Assembly: GCF_030930995.1 (NCBI RefSeq)
Contig: NZ_CP133217.1
Location: forward strand, 1,602,001 to 1,666,000
Direction of reading: 5' to 3'
Source of the DNA: Thiothrix subterranea
GTDB lineage: Bacteria > Pseudomonadota > Gammaproteobacteria > Thiotrichales > Thiotrichaceae
DNA: 64,000 nt
In this document: positions 36,250 through 45,170 of the stretch, in pieces
Layout of the letters: each line of letters opens with the position of its first letter
Position numbering within the stretch: the stretch's first letter is position 1
Program-made: the position numbers and the translations under genes
The notes under the pieces: generated by a model
Told to the model about the DNA's origin: nothing
Databases searched by the model: none
The model's input: the letters and a program-made list of their open reading frames with translations, nothing else

Positions 36250-39200
36250 ATGGCTCGTATTCTTTTATCACAAAATGAAGGTCTGAACATCGCCAGCGAT
36301 AACGCAGAAGTTATCGGTGCGGCTGGTGTTGAGAAGGTTATTATTTTTGACAATGCACCTTTTAACGTTGATGCGGTTAAATTAGACCAAAACGTTGAAC
36401 GCGCAGAGTTGGCACAAGCTAACAGCACCTACAAATATCAGGCGGCTGGTAACGTGTTGAAAGTATTTGGTGCTGATGGCAAATTGGTTATGGAAATGCC
36501 GGTTAACACCAGCGGTGCACAAACTATCGCTGTAGGCGATGGTTCCATGGTTGTTAAGTTTGAAACCTCTGGCGCTAACGCTGGTAAAGTCACTGTCGGT
36601 GGTACACCTGTTGTAGCAACCGTTGGTGGTGCAGCATTGGTTGGCGCTACATTGAATGCTGCTGATGCTAGTTCTCATGGCCCAGTCGTTTCAACGTCTT
36701 CTACTTTCAGCATTGCTGCGGCAACTGCGAGTGCAGCAGAAGGTAACTCAGGCACGACTAACCTGAGCGTGACTGTTTCGCGCACGGGCGACATCACGAA
36801 AGTAGCTTCTGTCACTGTTGCAACGGCTGACGGTACGGCAACCATCGGTGACTCTGACTATGTGGCGGTTACTCAAGTAGTTAGCTTCGCTGCGGGTGAG
36901 TCTACTAAGACAGTCAGCTTGGCTGTTAATGGCGACACTAAAGTTGAATCTAACGAAACCTTCAGTGTGGCATTGTCTGCTGCTTCTGCGGGTGACAGCA
37001 TCAACGCAGCAGCACAGTCTGTTTCATTGACTATCACCAATGATGACGTGGCAGCAGTTAATCAGACATTTGTACTGACTGTTAACCCAGATGGCTTCAC
37101 GGGTGGTGATGGTGATGACCAGTTTATTGCCAGTGATGCTACGCTGTCTGCTGCTGACGTATTGAATGGTGCAGCAGGTAACGATACCCTGCGTTATGCG
37201 TCTTCTTTCGCCGGTGCTGTTATTGAAAACGGCTTCGCTACTAGCAACATTGAAAACATCCGTGTGACCAGCGATGCGGCGGGCGGTACTTCTTTTGACA
37301 TGACAGGCGTCAATGGCGCAACAGTCATGGCTAACGACAACAGCAGCACTAACTTAGCACTGACGGGTGTTAAGACTATTCTGGATCTGGAAATGCTCAA
37401 CGTAACCGGTGGTAACACTACGGTTGCTTATCAGGCTGGTGTTGTAGCTGGCACTGCTGATACCCAAAAAATCTTGTTGAACAATGTTAAGGACAACGCG
37501 GGTCTACCCGTCAGTTCCGTGACGATTAACGGGATTGAGACATTTGCTGTTACCACGGCTGGTACTTCATCCAGCGTGACCAGCCTTGCTGGTGATCGCT
37601 TGACTAAAGTGACTCTGGCTGGCGATAAAGACCTGAGCGTTCAGAACGTTCTGACGGGTATTGCTACTGTTGATGCAACTGCATTTACTGGCAAACTGAC
37701 TGCAACGGTTGATGCCACGCAATCTCTGAACGTAACTGGCGGTACTGCGGATGATGTTATCTCTGTCAGCGGTAACTTGGGTGCCAATGATACCCTGAAC
37801 GGTGGTGCAGGCACTGATACGTTGTCAGTGAGCAATGCTCAAGCAACCACTGGTACTAACGGTGCAACGGTCAGCAACTTTGAACAGTTGGGAGTAACTA
37901 ATGCAGCCAGTGGTATTATCAATATGGATAACTTTACTGGCTTCAGTAAAGTTATTTTAGATGCTGGGATGGGTGCGCCAGTAAGCGTTACTAATGCTGT
38001 TACTGGTTTAGTCATTGAAGTGGATGTTGATGTTGCGACAACAGTAGCTACTCCTGCTCCAAATGATCTGACAAGCAATACCACTAATCTGACACTGGCA
38101 TTGAAGACGAATGGTACAGCAGATACTGCTACTATCTTGTTTGATGATATTAATAATAATGATGTCATCCCAGCGGGCAGTACTATTCCTGGCGCTAACC
38201 AAGTAGGTATCATAACGGCTAACGAAGTAGAAACCTTGAATCTGGAAGGTTCTAAGCTGGCTGGTGGTGCGAGTCAAACGTTGAACATTGCAGGTTTGAA
38301 CGCTACTCAGATGAAAACCCTGAACATCAATAGCGATGCAGCGTTGACATTGGCGAATGGTAATCCCGGTCAAACCACTACAGCCGCACTTACTAAGGTT
38401 GACGCCAGTGCTTCTACTGGTAATTTGAACCTTAACTCATTGAGTCTGGCAACCACTGGTGCAACCGTTATTGGTGGTACTGGTGATGACCGGATCAATG
38501 CCGGTGCAGGTACTGGTGCTGACACCCTGACCGGTGGTGCTGGTAAAGACGTGTTTGTGTTCGAGGTTGGTGATTCAACCACAACAGCGACTGATACTAT
38601 CACTGACTTTGTATCGGGTACGGATAGCCTTAACCTGTCTAACTATGGTTTGCTGGCTGCCAACCAATTTGTGGGTACTTTCAATGACTTCGGTTCTGCT
38701 CAAGGTGCATTGCTGAACACAGGTGGCTCGGCCGTATTTGAAGCTAACTTTGACGGACAAGGCAATGGTCGTCTGTGGATCGATAATGGCGCGGCTTTCG
38801 GTACATTAGATGCTGCCGATAACCGTATCATCTTGAAAGGTGTTTCCAGTGTGACGGCGGCTGACCTTGGTCTGGCAGCGGGTAACACGATTAACCTTAC
38901 TGCACCAGCAGCATTGACTAATACCACCACAAACAACGCTAACGCAACCGCTCAAACCAGCGCTGGCCCTGACACTATCAATTCCACTGTCGCTAATTTG
39001 GTGGGTTCTAGTATCAATGGTGGCACTGGGACAGATAAGTTGGTTATCAGTGATGCGGTGACAACGGCTAACTTTGCGCTGGATGATGGTGCTCCTGGAA
39101 CAGGTAGTATCCAATCAGTAGAGGAAGTCACGCTGTTATCAGGTACTAGCGGTGCAGGCACTTTTAACATGAATGGTGAGTTCGCTAGATTGAATGCTAG

Positions 39201-40569
39201 TGCAGCGTCCATCGTCACGTTGAATGCAGCAGGTTTGCGTGTTGAAGGTTCAACCGGTGCTGACACCGTGAACACGACAACAGCGTTTTTGAATAATGCC
39301 ACGATCAATGGCGCAACCGGTAGTGATACCTTGGCGATTAGTGCGGTAACAGCGCTTACGTCATTAAACAATGGTACAACTGGCGGAAGCATCTCCAACA
39401 TTGAAGCGGTAACATTGGCAAATGGTACTGGTGGATTCGGGATTTCTATCTTTGACGGTGTGGGTGTTAGCATCACCACGGGTGCAGCTTCAATAGTTGC
39501 ATTGGGTAATGGCGGTCAAACGTTCACTGGTATGACCGGGAATCAAGTGGTTGTTGATAATGCAACCTCTAACGATACCATTACCACAGGTGCCGGTGCT
39601 GATGTTATTACTTCTAATGGAGGTAACGATAATATCCAAACGGGCGCTGCTGCTGACGTAGTGAATATGACAGGGTTGACCAGTGCTGATACCGTTAACG
39701 GTGGTGGTAATGCAGGGGATACCTTGAATATTACCGATGCGGCGAGTGCTGCGGGTACTGATTTGACCAATGTATCAGGTTTTGACACCCTGAATATCAA
39801 TGGCAGTGGCACTTATGTAACGACTGACGGCTTAGTAGCAGCGGCTGCTACGTTGACGGTTAGTGCGGCGGCAGCTACGGCGGCGGTAACATTCAATGGC
39901 GCAGCAGAAACCAACGGTTTCTTCAGCATTACTGGTAGTACATTTGCTGATACACTGACCGGCGGCGCCGCTGCTGACTTCTTTAATGGTGGTGCTGGTA
40001 ATGACACCATTACGGGTGGTGCTGGTAGTGATGGTGTGCAATCCTCTGCTGGTAATGATGTCGTAAACTTGGGTGAAGGTGCGGATATATTCTTAGCAAC
40101 ACCAGGTGCAGTTGCAGGTAATGCAACCGTTACGGGTGGTGCAGGCAGTGATTTGTATTTTTTGGTTGGTGCAGATGGGGATCAAAACTCTATTCAGAGC
40201 AATGGCATTATCACCATCACTGATTTTGCATTGGGCGCTGCTGGGGATCAAATCTATTTGAATTTGACGGGTACTGACATTTTCTCTCGCGCTAATTTCG
40301 GTGCAATGGCTTTTGGCGATGATCTTGTTATCCTGGGTGAAGCTCAGACAACAGCCCAGATCACTGCTGCTACTAATGCTGTCGTTACTAATGCTGCTGT
40401 ACTTGCTGTTTTCAACAGCAGTACTGGTAAAGGCGAACTGTGGTTTGATGCTAACTGGGCTGACAACGCTGGTCGTACACAAATTGCTACACTGGACAAC
40501 ATGACGTCTGCGGCGCAGTTGGGTGGTTTGTCAGCTATTAATGGTGTTGACTTCTTCGTCGTGCAATAA
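36250..40569 (+). CDS. 1439-residue RTX-like surface protein with Calx-beta domain and shared N-terminal module
   Basis: Very large, acidic, low-Cys protein. Residues 1-135 are a module (M-A-R-I-L-L-S-Q-N-E ... V-I-I-F-D-N-A-P-F) also found in the CAP-domain protein at 54713. A Calx-beta domain lies at about 145-260 (A-E-G-N-S-G-T-T-N-L-S-V-T-V-S-R ... L-T-I-T-N-D-D). The rest is beta-rich repeats with scattered Ca2+-binding turns (N-G-A-A-G-N-D-T-L, T-G-G-A-G-K-D-V-F-V-F, N-G-G-A-G-N-D-T-I-T-G-G-A-G-S-D) and an aspartate-rich end (F-D-A-N-W-A-D-N-A-G). It lacks a signal peptide, fitting type I secretion. AAGGAG lies 9 bp before the ATG. A biofilm adhesin or sheath/S-layer component is the best guess. 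Confidence 0.87.
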   Translation: MARILLSQNEGLNIASDNAEVIGAAGVEKVIIFDNAPFNVDAVKLDQNVERAELAQANSTYKYQAAGNVLKVFGADGKLVMEMPVNTSGAQTIAVGDGSMVVKFETSGANAGKVTVGGTPVVATVGGAALVGATLNAADASSHGPVVSTSSTFSIAAATASAAEGNSGTTNLSVTVSRTGDITKVASVTVATADGTATIGDSDYVAVTQVVSFAAGESTKTVSLAVNGDTKVESNETFSVALSAASAGDSINAAAQSVSLTITNDDVAAVNQTFVLTVNPDGFTGGDGDDQFIASDATLSAADVLNGAAGNDTLRYASSFAGAVIENGFATSNIENIRVTSDAAGGTSFDMTGVNGATVMANDNSSTNLALTGVKTILDLEMLNVTGGNTTVAYQAGVVAGTADTQKILLNNVKDNAGLPVSSVTINGIETFAVTTAGTSSSVTSLAGDRLTKVTLAGDKDLSVQNVLTGIATVDATAFTGKLTATVDATQSLNVTGGTADDVISVSGNLGANDTLNGGAGTDTLSVSNAQATTGTNGATVSNFEQLGVTNAASGIINMDNFTGFSKVILDAGMGAPVSVTNAVTGLVIEVDVDVATTVATPAPNDLTSNTTNLTLALKTNGTADTATILFDDINNNDVIPAGSTIPGANQVGIITANEVETLNLEGSKLAGGASQTLNIAGLNATQMKTLNINSDAALTLANGNPGQTTTAALTKVDASASTGNLNLNSLSLATTGATVIGGTGDDRINAGAGTGADTLTGGAGKDVFVFEVGDSTTTATDTITDFVSGTDSLNLSNYGLLAANQFVGTFNDFGSAQGALLNTGGSAVFEANFDGQGNGRLWIDNGAAFGTLDAADNRIILKGVSSVTAADLGLAAGNTINLTAPAALTNTTTNNANATAQTSAGPDTINSTVANLVGSSINGGTGTDKLVISDAVTTANFALDDGAPGTGSIQSVEEVTLLSGTSGAGTFNMNGEFARLNASAASIVTLNAAGLRVEGSTGADTVNTTTAFLNNATINGATGSDTLAISAVTALTSLNNGTTGGSISNIEAVTLANGTGGFGISIFDGVGVSITTGAASIVALGNGGQTFTGMTGNQVVVDNATSNDTITTGAGADVITSNGGNDNIQTGAAADVVNMTGLTSADTVNGGGNAGDTLNITDAASAAGTDLTNVSGFDTLNINGSGTYVTTDGLVAAAATLTVSAAAATAAVTFNGAAETNGFFSITGSTFADTLTGGAAADFFNGGAGNDTITGGAGSDGVQSSAGNDVVNLGEGADIFLATPGAVAGNATVTGGAGSDLYFLVGADGDQNSIQSNGIITITDFALGAAGDQIYLNLTGTDIFSRANFGAMAFGDDLVILGEAQTTAQITAATNAVVTNAAVLAVFNSSTGKGELWFDANWADNAGRTQIATLDNMTSAAQLGGLSAINGVDFFVVQ

Positions 40570-40611
40570 TGTTAGCCAGATTAACCTGATTGATGGTGAT
40601 TATTTAGGCAT

Positions 40612-40639
40612 AGACCCTTCAGTGTTTACTGAGGGGTCT
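40612..40639 (+). terminator. hairpin after the RTX-like gene
   Basis: AGACCC-TTCAGT and ACTGAGGGGTCT pair around GTTT, with one wobble/mismatch. No clear T-tract follows (TATATGG). It lies 42 bp after the stop codon and is probably a partial terminator or stabilising stem. Confidence 0.5.
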
Positions 40640-40712
40640 TATATGGAGAGTTGCTAAATCAAATCAGTTAAGTCTTTGTTATTTTCATTTAATGGCAATT
40701 AAGGAATTTACT

Positions 40713-41009
40713 ATGAAATTTAAAGCAATCATGATGACCTGTGTGATGGCATCAGCATTTACCATGAGCAGCACGGCAAGTGCATTTAGTTTTGCTAACT
40801 TGGCTACGGTTTTGGCTAAGATCCAACCCATTGCTGCTGTTAGTAATCCTACGGTTGCTACGCAGTTGGCGGCTATTAACACGCAATCGCAAAATGTTGC
40901 GAACCAACAGACTGCGGCAACTACTGCGGCAACTACTGCTGCTACAAACAATGCAGCGGCTGTTGCTCTGATTCCAGCAGTAAAACAGGCAGCCATTAGC
41001 TCTCAGTAA
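40713..41009 (+). CDS. small secreted Ala/Thr-rich protein of unknown function
   Basis: A 98-residue protein with a clear Sec signal peptide (about 1-24, ending T-A-S-A before F-S-F). The mature part is almost only Ala, Thr, Asn, Gln, Val and Ile, with a run A-A-T-T-A-A-T-T-A-A-T-N-N-A-A-A, likely one long amphipathic helix. I recognise no family. The ATG at 40713 has AAGGA 7 bp upstream, whereas an in-frame start 21 bp earlier would spoil the signal peptide. It has its own strong terminator and sits just after the two giant surface proteins, so it may be a small extracellular partner or matrix protein. Confidence 0.7.
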   Translation: MKFKAIMMTCVMASAFTMSSTASAFSFANLATVLAKIQPIAAVSNPTVATQLAAINTQSQNVANQQTAATTAATTAATNNAAAVALIPAVKQAAISSQ

Positions 41010-41038
41010 TTTTTGCTAAGTTTGCTGGTTTGTTTAAG

Positions 41039-41075
41039 AGCCTGCTATCCCTAAAAGATAGCAGGCTTTTTGTTT
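41039..41075 (+). terminator. rho-independent terminator
   Basis: Perfect 11-bp stem (AGCCTGCTATC / GATAGCAGGCT) with a 7-nt loop, followed directly by TTTTTGTTT. It ends the surface-protein transcription unit. Confidence 0.93.
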
Positions 41076-41156
41076 GAGATACTCCCGCTGTCACGACGTT
41101 AATTTGCTACACTGCACACTTATCCGTTGACTCAGCGTTCACTGATAGGTATCACC

Positions 41157-41993
41157 ATGCAAGCAGTCGCATCCCTACGCTACGGGGTCATTTTCAAAAA
41201 AGCCTTTTCCCAGCCGGACATTTTCACCGCCTTTGTTAAGGACATCCTCGGTATTGAACTGGACATTGATCAGGTGGAAACCGAAAAATCCTTCCCCAGC
41301 CCGGTGGGGAGTATTGACAGCCGCTTTGATTTATTTGCTGAAGACAAAACTCAGCGGATTATTGTTGACATCCAACACCGCCGTTACAGCGATCACTACC
41401 ACTGTTTTCTGCATTACCACTGTGCTGCGCTGTTGGAACAGGGCGTTACCGCCAAAAATTACCAACCCGCGTTGGAAGTCTACACCATCGTCATCCTCAC
41501 CTCTGGCGACCGCCACCAACGCGACATGAGCCAAATCGACTTCGACCCCAAAGACCGCCACGGTCAGGGTTTGGGTGAGATCCCGCATAAAATCCTCTAC
41601 CTGTGCCCGAAATACGTCAACGCGGAAACCCCTGAACCGTGGCGCGAATGGCTACTGGCGATTGACGACAGCCTCGACGAACAAGTGGATGAAACCCACT
41701 ACCACAAAGCCTGTGTACAAAAGGTTCTGGAAACTATCCGCAAGGATACCTTCACCCCGCAGGAACGCGCTCGTATGAAAGACGAATACAGCGAAGAAGC
41801 TTGGTTACAAGATAAACTGGGCGAGACCTTGCAACAGGGTTTGGAGCAGGGGTTACAACAGGGTTTGGAACAAGGCAGGCAGGAGGAAAAAGAAGAGGTT
41901 GCCCTGCGCCTGTTGGCTAAAGGGATGGAGGTCGCGTTGGTGGCAGAAGTGACCGGCTTGCCGCTGGAGCAAGTACAGTCATTAAGCCAATAA
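41157..41993 (+). CDS. Rpn-family PD-(D/E)XK nuclease / putative transposase
   Basis: A 278-residue protein. Seen: Y-G-V-I-F-K-K-A-F-S-Q-P-D-I-F, then D-S-R-F-D-L-F-A-E-D with the active-site Asp and R-I-I-V-D-I-Q-H-R. In that strand the usual Glu of the E-x-Q core is replaced by Asp. Further on come H-Y-H-C-A-A-L-L and L-E-V-Y-T-I-V-I-L-T-S-G-D. A hexapeptide stretch (L-E-Q-G-L-Q-Q-G-L-E-Q-G) before the C-terminal helix is typical of the family. The ATG at 41157 was chosen; a TTG 30 bp upstream is possible. It is complete, unlike the copy at 2-691, and only distantly similar to it. Confidence 0.85.
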   Translation: MQAVASLRYGVIFKKAFSQPDIFTAFVKDILGIELDIDQVETEKSFPSPVGSIDSRFDLFAEDKTQRIIVDIQHRRYSDHYHCFLHYHCAALLEQGVTAKNYQPALEVYTIVILTSGDRHQRDMSQIDFDPKDRHGQGLGEIPHKILYLCPKYVNAETPEPWREWLLAIDDSLDEQVDETHYHKACVQKVLETIRKDTFTPQERARMKDEYSEEAWLQDKLGETLQQGLEQGLQQGLEQGRQEEKEEVALRLLAKGMEVALVAEVTGLPLEQVQSLSQ

Positions 41994-42000
41994 GTAGTCG

Positions 42001-43218
42001 CTATGGGCGCATTGAATGCAACAACTTTAGGTGTTGTGGCAGGCAGGTTTGCGTGAAATCATAATGCTGGATTGCATGAGCACGGGCATGATCAGCTAGG
42101 GTTTCATACCTTTCTGGGGCGCTCAGCACTTGGCAAACCGTGGTGGCTAGTGCATCAGGGGATAAAAAATCGATCAGTAAGCCCGTGTTCTCATGGCTGA
42201 TAACTTCACGGATGGGAGCAGTGTCAGCCGCTATAATCCGGCATCCTGTACTCATGGCTTCTAAGAGTGACCAAGACACCACAAACGGGTAACTCAAATA
42301 CACATGCGCCCGACTCAATTGCAGCAGCTTAAGGAAAATCGCATAGGGGATTTGCCCAGTGAAATGAATACGGCGCATATCCAAATGTGCTTGGACTTCT
42401 TCCAGAAACAGTTGTTTCCATGTTTGACCACTTAGGCTGGCTTTACCATAGCTGAAGCTATCCCCACCGACGATAAACACGCGCATATCGGGGTGAGCCT
42501 GTTGAATGGCAGGTAATGCCCGCATAAACTGATGATAACCCCGCGCAGGCTCCAGATTGCGATTAACAAATGTCAGCACTTTATCGCCGTATTGAATGCA
42601 ATCGCCGGTTTCTTGAATCTGGAGTGTTACCCCTGTATTAGGGTGCGCGAGTTGCGTATCAATACCCTCATGAATAACATGAACCTTAGGCTGATAGGCG
42701 AGGGGTAATAAGGAATGTTGCCAGTGGGTGGCGGTAACACCTATATCGCAACTATCGAGCGTTGCGAGCAAATGCAGATTGCGCACGGTGCATTTGCGCC
42801 CGACATGAGGCTCAGGCGGGAATTCCGGGTCAAAATTTAAATCTCCACCGAATTCATGGTAAAAGTATTCAAAATAAGCCACGACGCGGGCCTTAGGCCA
42901 AACTTCTTTCAGAAACAGTGCTTCACCCCACCCACTGTGTGCGTAGATTATATCCGGCTGGTAGCCTTGTGCGTTCAACGTTGCACAACTGGCTGCGACA
43001 GCTTCCCCGCGTTTATACGCACTCTCAATATTGATCAGGAAGGGATGTAAATCGGGGGTGTTACCGCTACTAAGCCGATAATTGATATTGCGGATACCCC
43101 CTATCAGGGATTCAGTGCGTTGCGAAAGTGCGAGGACTTCATGCCCAAGGTGTTGCAGGGCTGGCGCTAAACGCGCATATTGCCCTGGAAAGTTTTGATG
43201 AATAAACAGGATTCTCAT
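42001..43218 (-). CDS. glycosyltransferase family 4, last gene of the exopolysaccharide operon
   Basis: A 405-residue GT-B enzyme. It opens R-I-L-F-I-H-Q-N-F-P-G-Q-Y, has D-I-I-Y-A-H-S-G-W-G-E and V-H-V-I-H-E-G-I-D-T in the domain linker, then L-E-P-A-R-G-Y-H-Q-F and Y-P-F-V-V-S-W-S-L-L-E-A-M-S-T-G-C near the end, where the first Glu of the usual E-x7-E is replaced (Val/Ser context). The donor sugar is not predictable. Its ATG overlaps the stop of the methyltransferase gene by 4 bp. It ends 7 bp from the convergent Rpn gene. Confidence 0.88.
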   Translation of the reverse strand: MRILFIHQNFPGQYARLAPALQHLGHEVLALSQRTESLIGGIRNINYRLSSGNTPDLHPFLINIESAYKRGEAVAASCATLNAQGYQPDIIYAHSGWGEALFLKEVWPKARVVAYFEYFYHEFGGDLNFDPEFPPEPHVGRKCTVRNLHLLATLDSCDIGVTATHWQHSLLPLAYQPKVHVIHEGIDTQLAHPNTGVTLQIQETGDCIQYGDKVLTFVNRNLEPARGYHQFMRALPAIQQAHPDMRVFIVGGDSFSYGKASLSGQTWKQLFLEEVQAHLDMRRIHFTGQIPYAIFLKLLQLSRAHVYLSYPFVVSWSLLEAMSTGCRIIAADTAPIREVISHENTGLLIDFLSPDALATTVCQVLSAPERYETLADHARAHAIQHYDFTQTCLPQHLKLLHSMRP

Positions 43219-43826
43219 GCCGCCTGCTTCAGGTTAAATAATTGTTTGGCTACTGCGTCCGGCTCACTAGAGAAGGCGACTGCTTGGATCTCAAGATTGC
43301 CAGTGGCTGTGAAAACCCAAGGGAAACCATGCTGGCGTAGGGTCTTGATTAAGGATGTTGGCGTAAAGCCAGTTTTGTGGGCGAAAAAATCCTGACCACT
43401 GGCGGCGATTTTCTTGCCATAACCATACAATACATCCAGAGCCGTAATGGGGCCAGCAGGTGATTGGTAAAGTAAGTCGGTGAGGTCAAGTTGTTTTTCT
43501 GACAGGGTTTGCATGAGTGCTTGCAGATCGGGTACACGGATATGCACAAACCCGCTGTCTCTTAATACATGCCTGAAGCCTGCGAGTACATGAGGAACTT
43601 CGTGTGCATAATAATGTTCAAGATTATGCGAACAATAAATAGCATCGTACTCAGCAGGGTTCAGCGTGTGTAACTGACGTGCATCGCAAACCACATCAGG
43701 ATTACCAGCGGGATCAATATCCAGCAGAACATGTTCAAACTCGGTATATTGTGGTGGCAGTGGTATGGCTTTACTATTACCGCCAACATTGAGTACTCGT
43801 AAGGGCATTGTATAGGTGTTCTCCAT
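43215..43826 (-). CDS. class I SAM-dependent methyltransferase of the exopolysaccharide operon
   Basis: A 203-residue protein. It has a variant SAM loop V-L-N-V-G-G-N-S near the N-terminus, the acidic strand V-L-L-D-I-D-P, D-V-V-C-D-A-R-Q-L, and I-Y-C-S-H-N-L-E-H-Y-Y, as in the methyltransferase-11 group. It probably methylates a sugar or a lipid-linked glycan. An ATG at 43808 is an alternative start, giving M-P-L-R-V-L-N. It lies 18 bp after the polymerase/ligase gene and overlaps the glycosyltransferase start. Confidence 0.8.
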   Translation of the reverse strand: MENTYTMPLRVLNVGGNSKAIPLPPQYTEFEHVLLDIDPAGNPDVVCDARQLHTLNPAEYDAIYCSHNLEHYYAHEVPHVLAGFRHVLRDSGFVHIRVPDLQALMQTLSEKQLDLTDLLYQSPAGPITALDVLYGYGKKIAASGQDFFAHKTGFTPTSLIKTLRQHGFPWVFTATGNLEIQAVAFSSEPDAVAKQLFNLKQAA

Positions 43827-43844
43827 GTGAATTGGCTTAAGCAG

Positions 43845-45170
43845 TCAGATTGTCTTACGCAAGAATAATCCTGCTAAGAAAGCAAAGAATAACGCATTCG
43901 CCGGTATATGGAAGTTAAACTCTACAAAAGCATGTAATAAGAGTAACAGTATCCCAATACCAGCCCCGGTTTTAATAAAACGTTCTTGTGACCAGCGGAG
44001 ATGCCGCAGTTGCCACCAACCGTATAGATACAACAACCATACACCAGCAATAATAATCGCCCCCACTACGCCTGTATCAAACAGTAGCTCTAAATAGTCA
44101 TTATGAGCATTATTGACAAAACCTCCGGTCTGCCCTAAGGGTTGGATGGCACGGTAAATATCCGAAAACGTGCCAAGCCCAGAACCAAAGGGGAAAAATT
44201 GTTGAATCCCTAATACAGTGCTGTCAAACAATTCCCAGCGTAAATCTTCCATGGGATTCGCAACAATAAAGCGATTCAACACCGGAATGAGACCAATATT
44301 GATCGCGAGGCCAACGCCGATGGTTATGATAGTCGCTAATAGCCCTGACGAGCGTTTTCCACCGACATGACTGGCGAACACAAGGCTGGATAACAACACC
44401 CCTAGCATGACTAGCATCACGCCTGCGCGTGAACGTGAAAATACCCCAGCCAGTAGTAACAATAGGGTAAGACTAATATAAATAAGCCCCAGACTGAGTT
44501 TACGTTCCAGCAAACGGCTAGCGTTAGCGGTATCTGTCCCCGATTGCTTATGACCGATGCTATAAGCGGCAAGCCCAAATCCTAGTGGCAGAGCCATCGC
44601 CATAAACGCAGAAAAGTGATCACGATTAGGGTAGCTGCCACTGGCGCTGCTGGCAAAACCGGCTGCATATTGGCTTAGCCCATACCCAGCTTGAATAGCA
44701 GCCACCCCTAAAAACAGGTAAACAAGATAAGTTATTTGGCGCTGATTAAGACAGCCCACAGCCAGAAAGATACCCAGTGGTGGCAATAGTGCCAACAAAC
44801 TATAGGCAGTGTTAGCAGGAATCAATGATAATGCGAGGTATGTATCTTGCCGTTGATTTGCCACTAGCCAATCATAAACATCCACGTATAAAGTCCGACC
44901 AGGCAGTTGCCGCCACCAATCAGCAGGTAACGGTATTAGATAAAGCATCAACAGACCAATACTGCCCCATAAAAACCAACTTACCACACGAGGAAAGCGT
45001 TGCAGTGGTGTTCCCCACCCACTGATTAGTGCGAGTAAACCGATACTGAGCAATTGCATCACCATCAGCGCCATACCGGTATTACCAGCCCGTATTAACG
45101 GGGCGAAGATAAGCAGTGTGCTGGCTAAGCCGAATATGAGCCAGTGAATGAATGTTGGCATTGGTTTCAT
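43845..45170 (-). CDS. O-antigen ligase/polymerase-like membrane protein (Wzy/WaaL family)
   Basis: A 441-residue polytopic protein with about eleven or twelve hydrophobic segments. The motif G-S-Y-P-N-R-D-H-F-S-A-F-M-A-M in a loop, followed by a helix, is the family's S-x-P-N-x-N/D-H signature, and the large late loop has F-V-N-N-A-H-N-D-Y-L-E-L-L-F, also typical. Such proteins polymerise or ligate undecaprenyl-linked oligosaccharides in the periplasm. In this operon, with Wza- and Wzc-like genes, a polymerase role is more likely than LPS ligation. Its start overlaps the stop of the TPR gene by 4 bp. Confidence 0.87.
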   Translation of the reverse strand: MKPMPTFIHWLIFGLASTLLIFAPLIRAGNTGMALMVMQLLSIGLLALISGWGTPLQRFPRVVSWFLWGSIGLLMLYLIPLPADWWRQLPGRTLYVDVYDWLVANQRQDTYLALSLIPANTAYSLLALLPPLGIFLAVGCLNQRQITYLVYLFLGVAAIQAGYGLSQYAAGFASSASGSYPNRDHFSAFMAMALPLGFGLAAYSIGHKQSGTDTANASRLLERKLSLGLIYISLTLLLLLAGVFSRSRAGVMLVMLGVLLSSLVFASHVGGKRSSGLLATIITIGVGLAINIGLIPVLNRFIVANPMEDLRWELFDSTVLGIQQFFPFGSGLGTFSDIYRAIQPLGQTGGFVNNAHNDYLELLFDTGVVGAIIIAGVWLLYLYGWWQLRHLRWSQERFIKTGAGIGILLLLLHAFVEFNFHIPANALFFAFLAGLFLRKTI

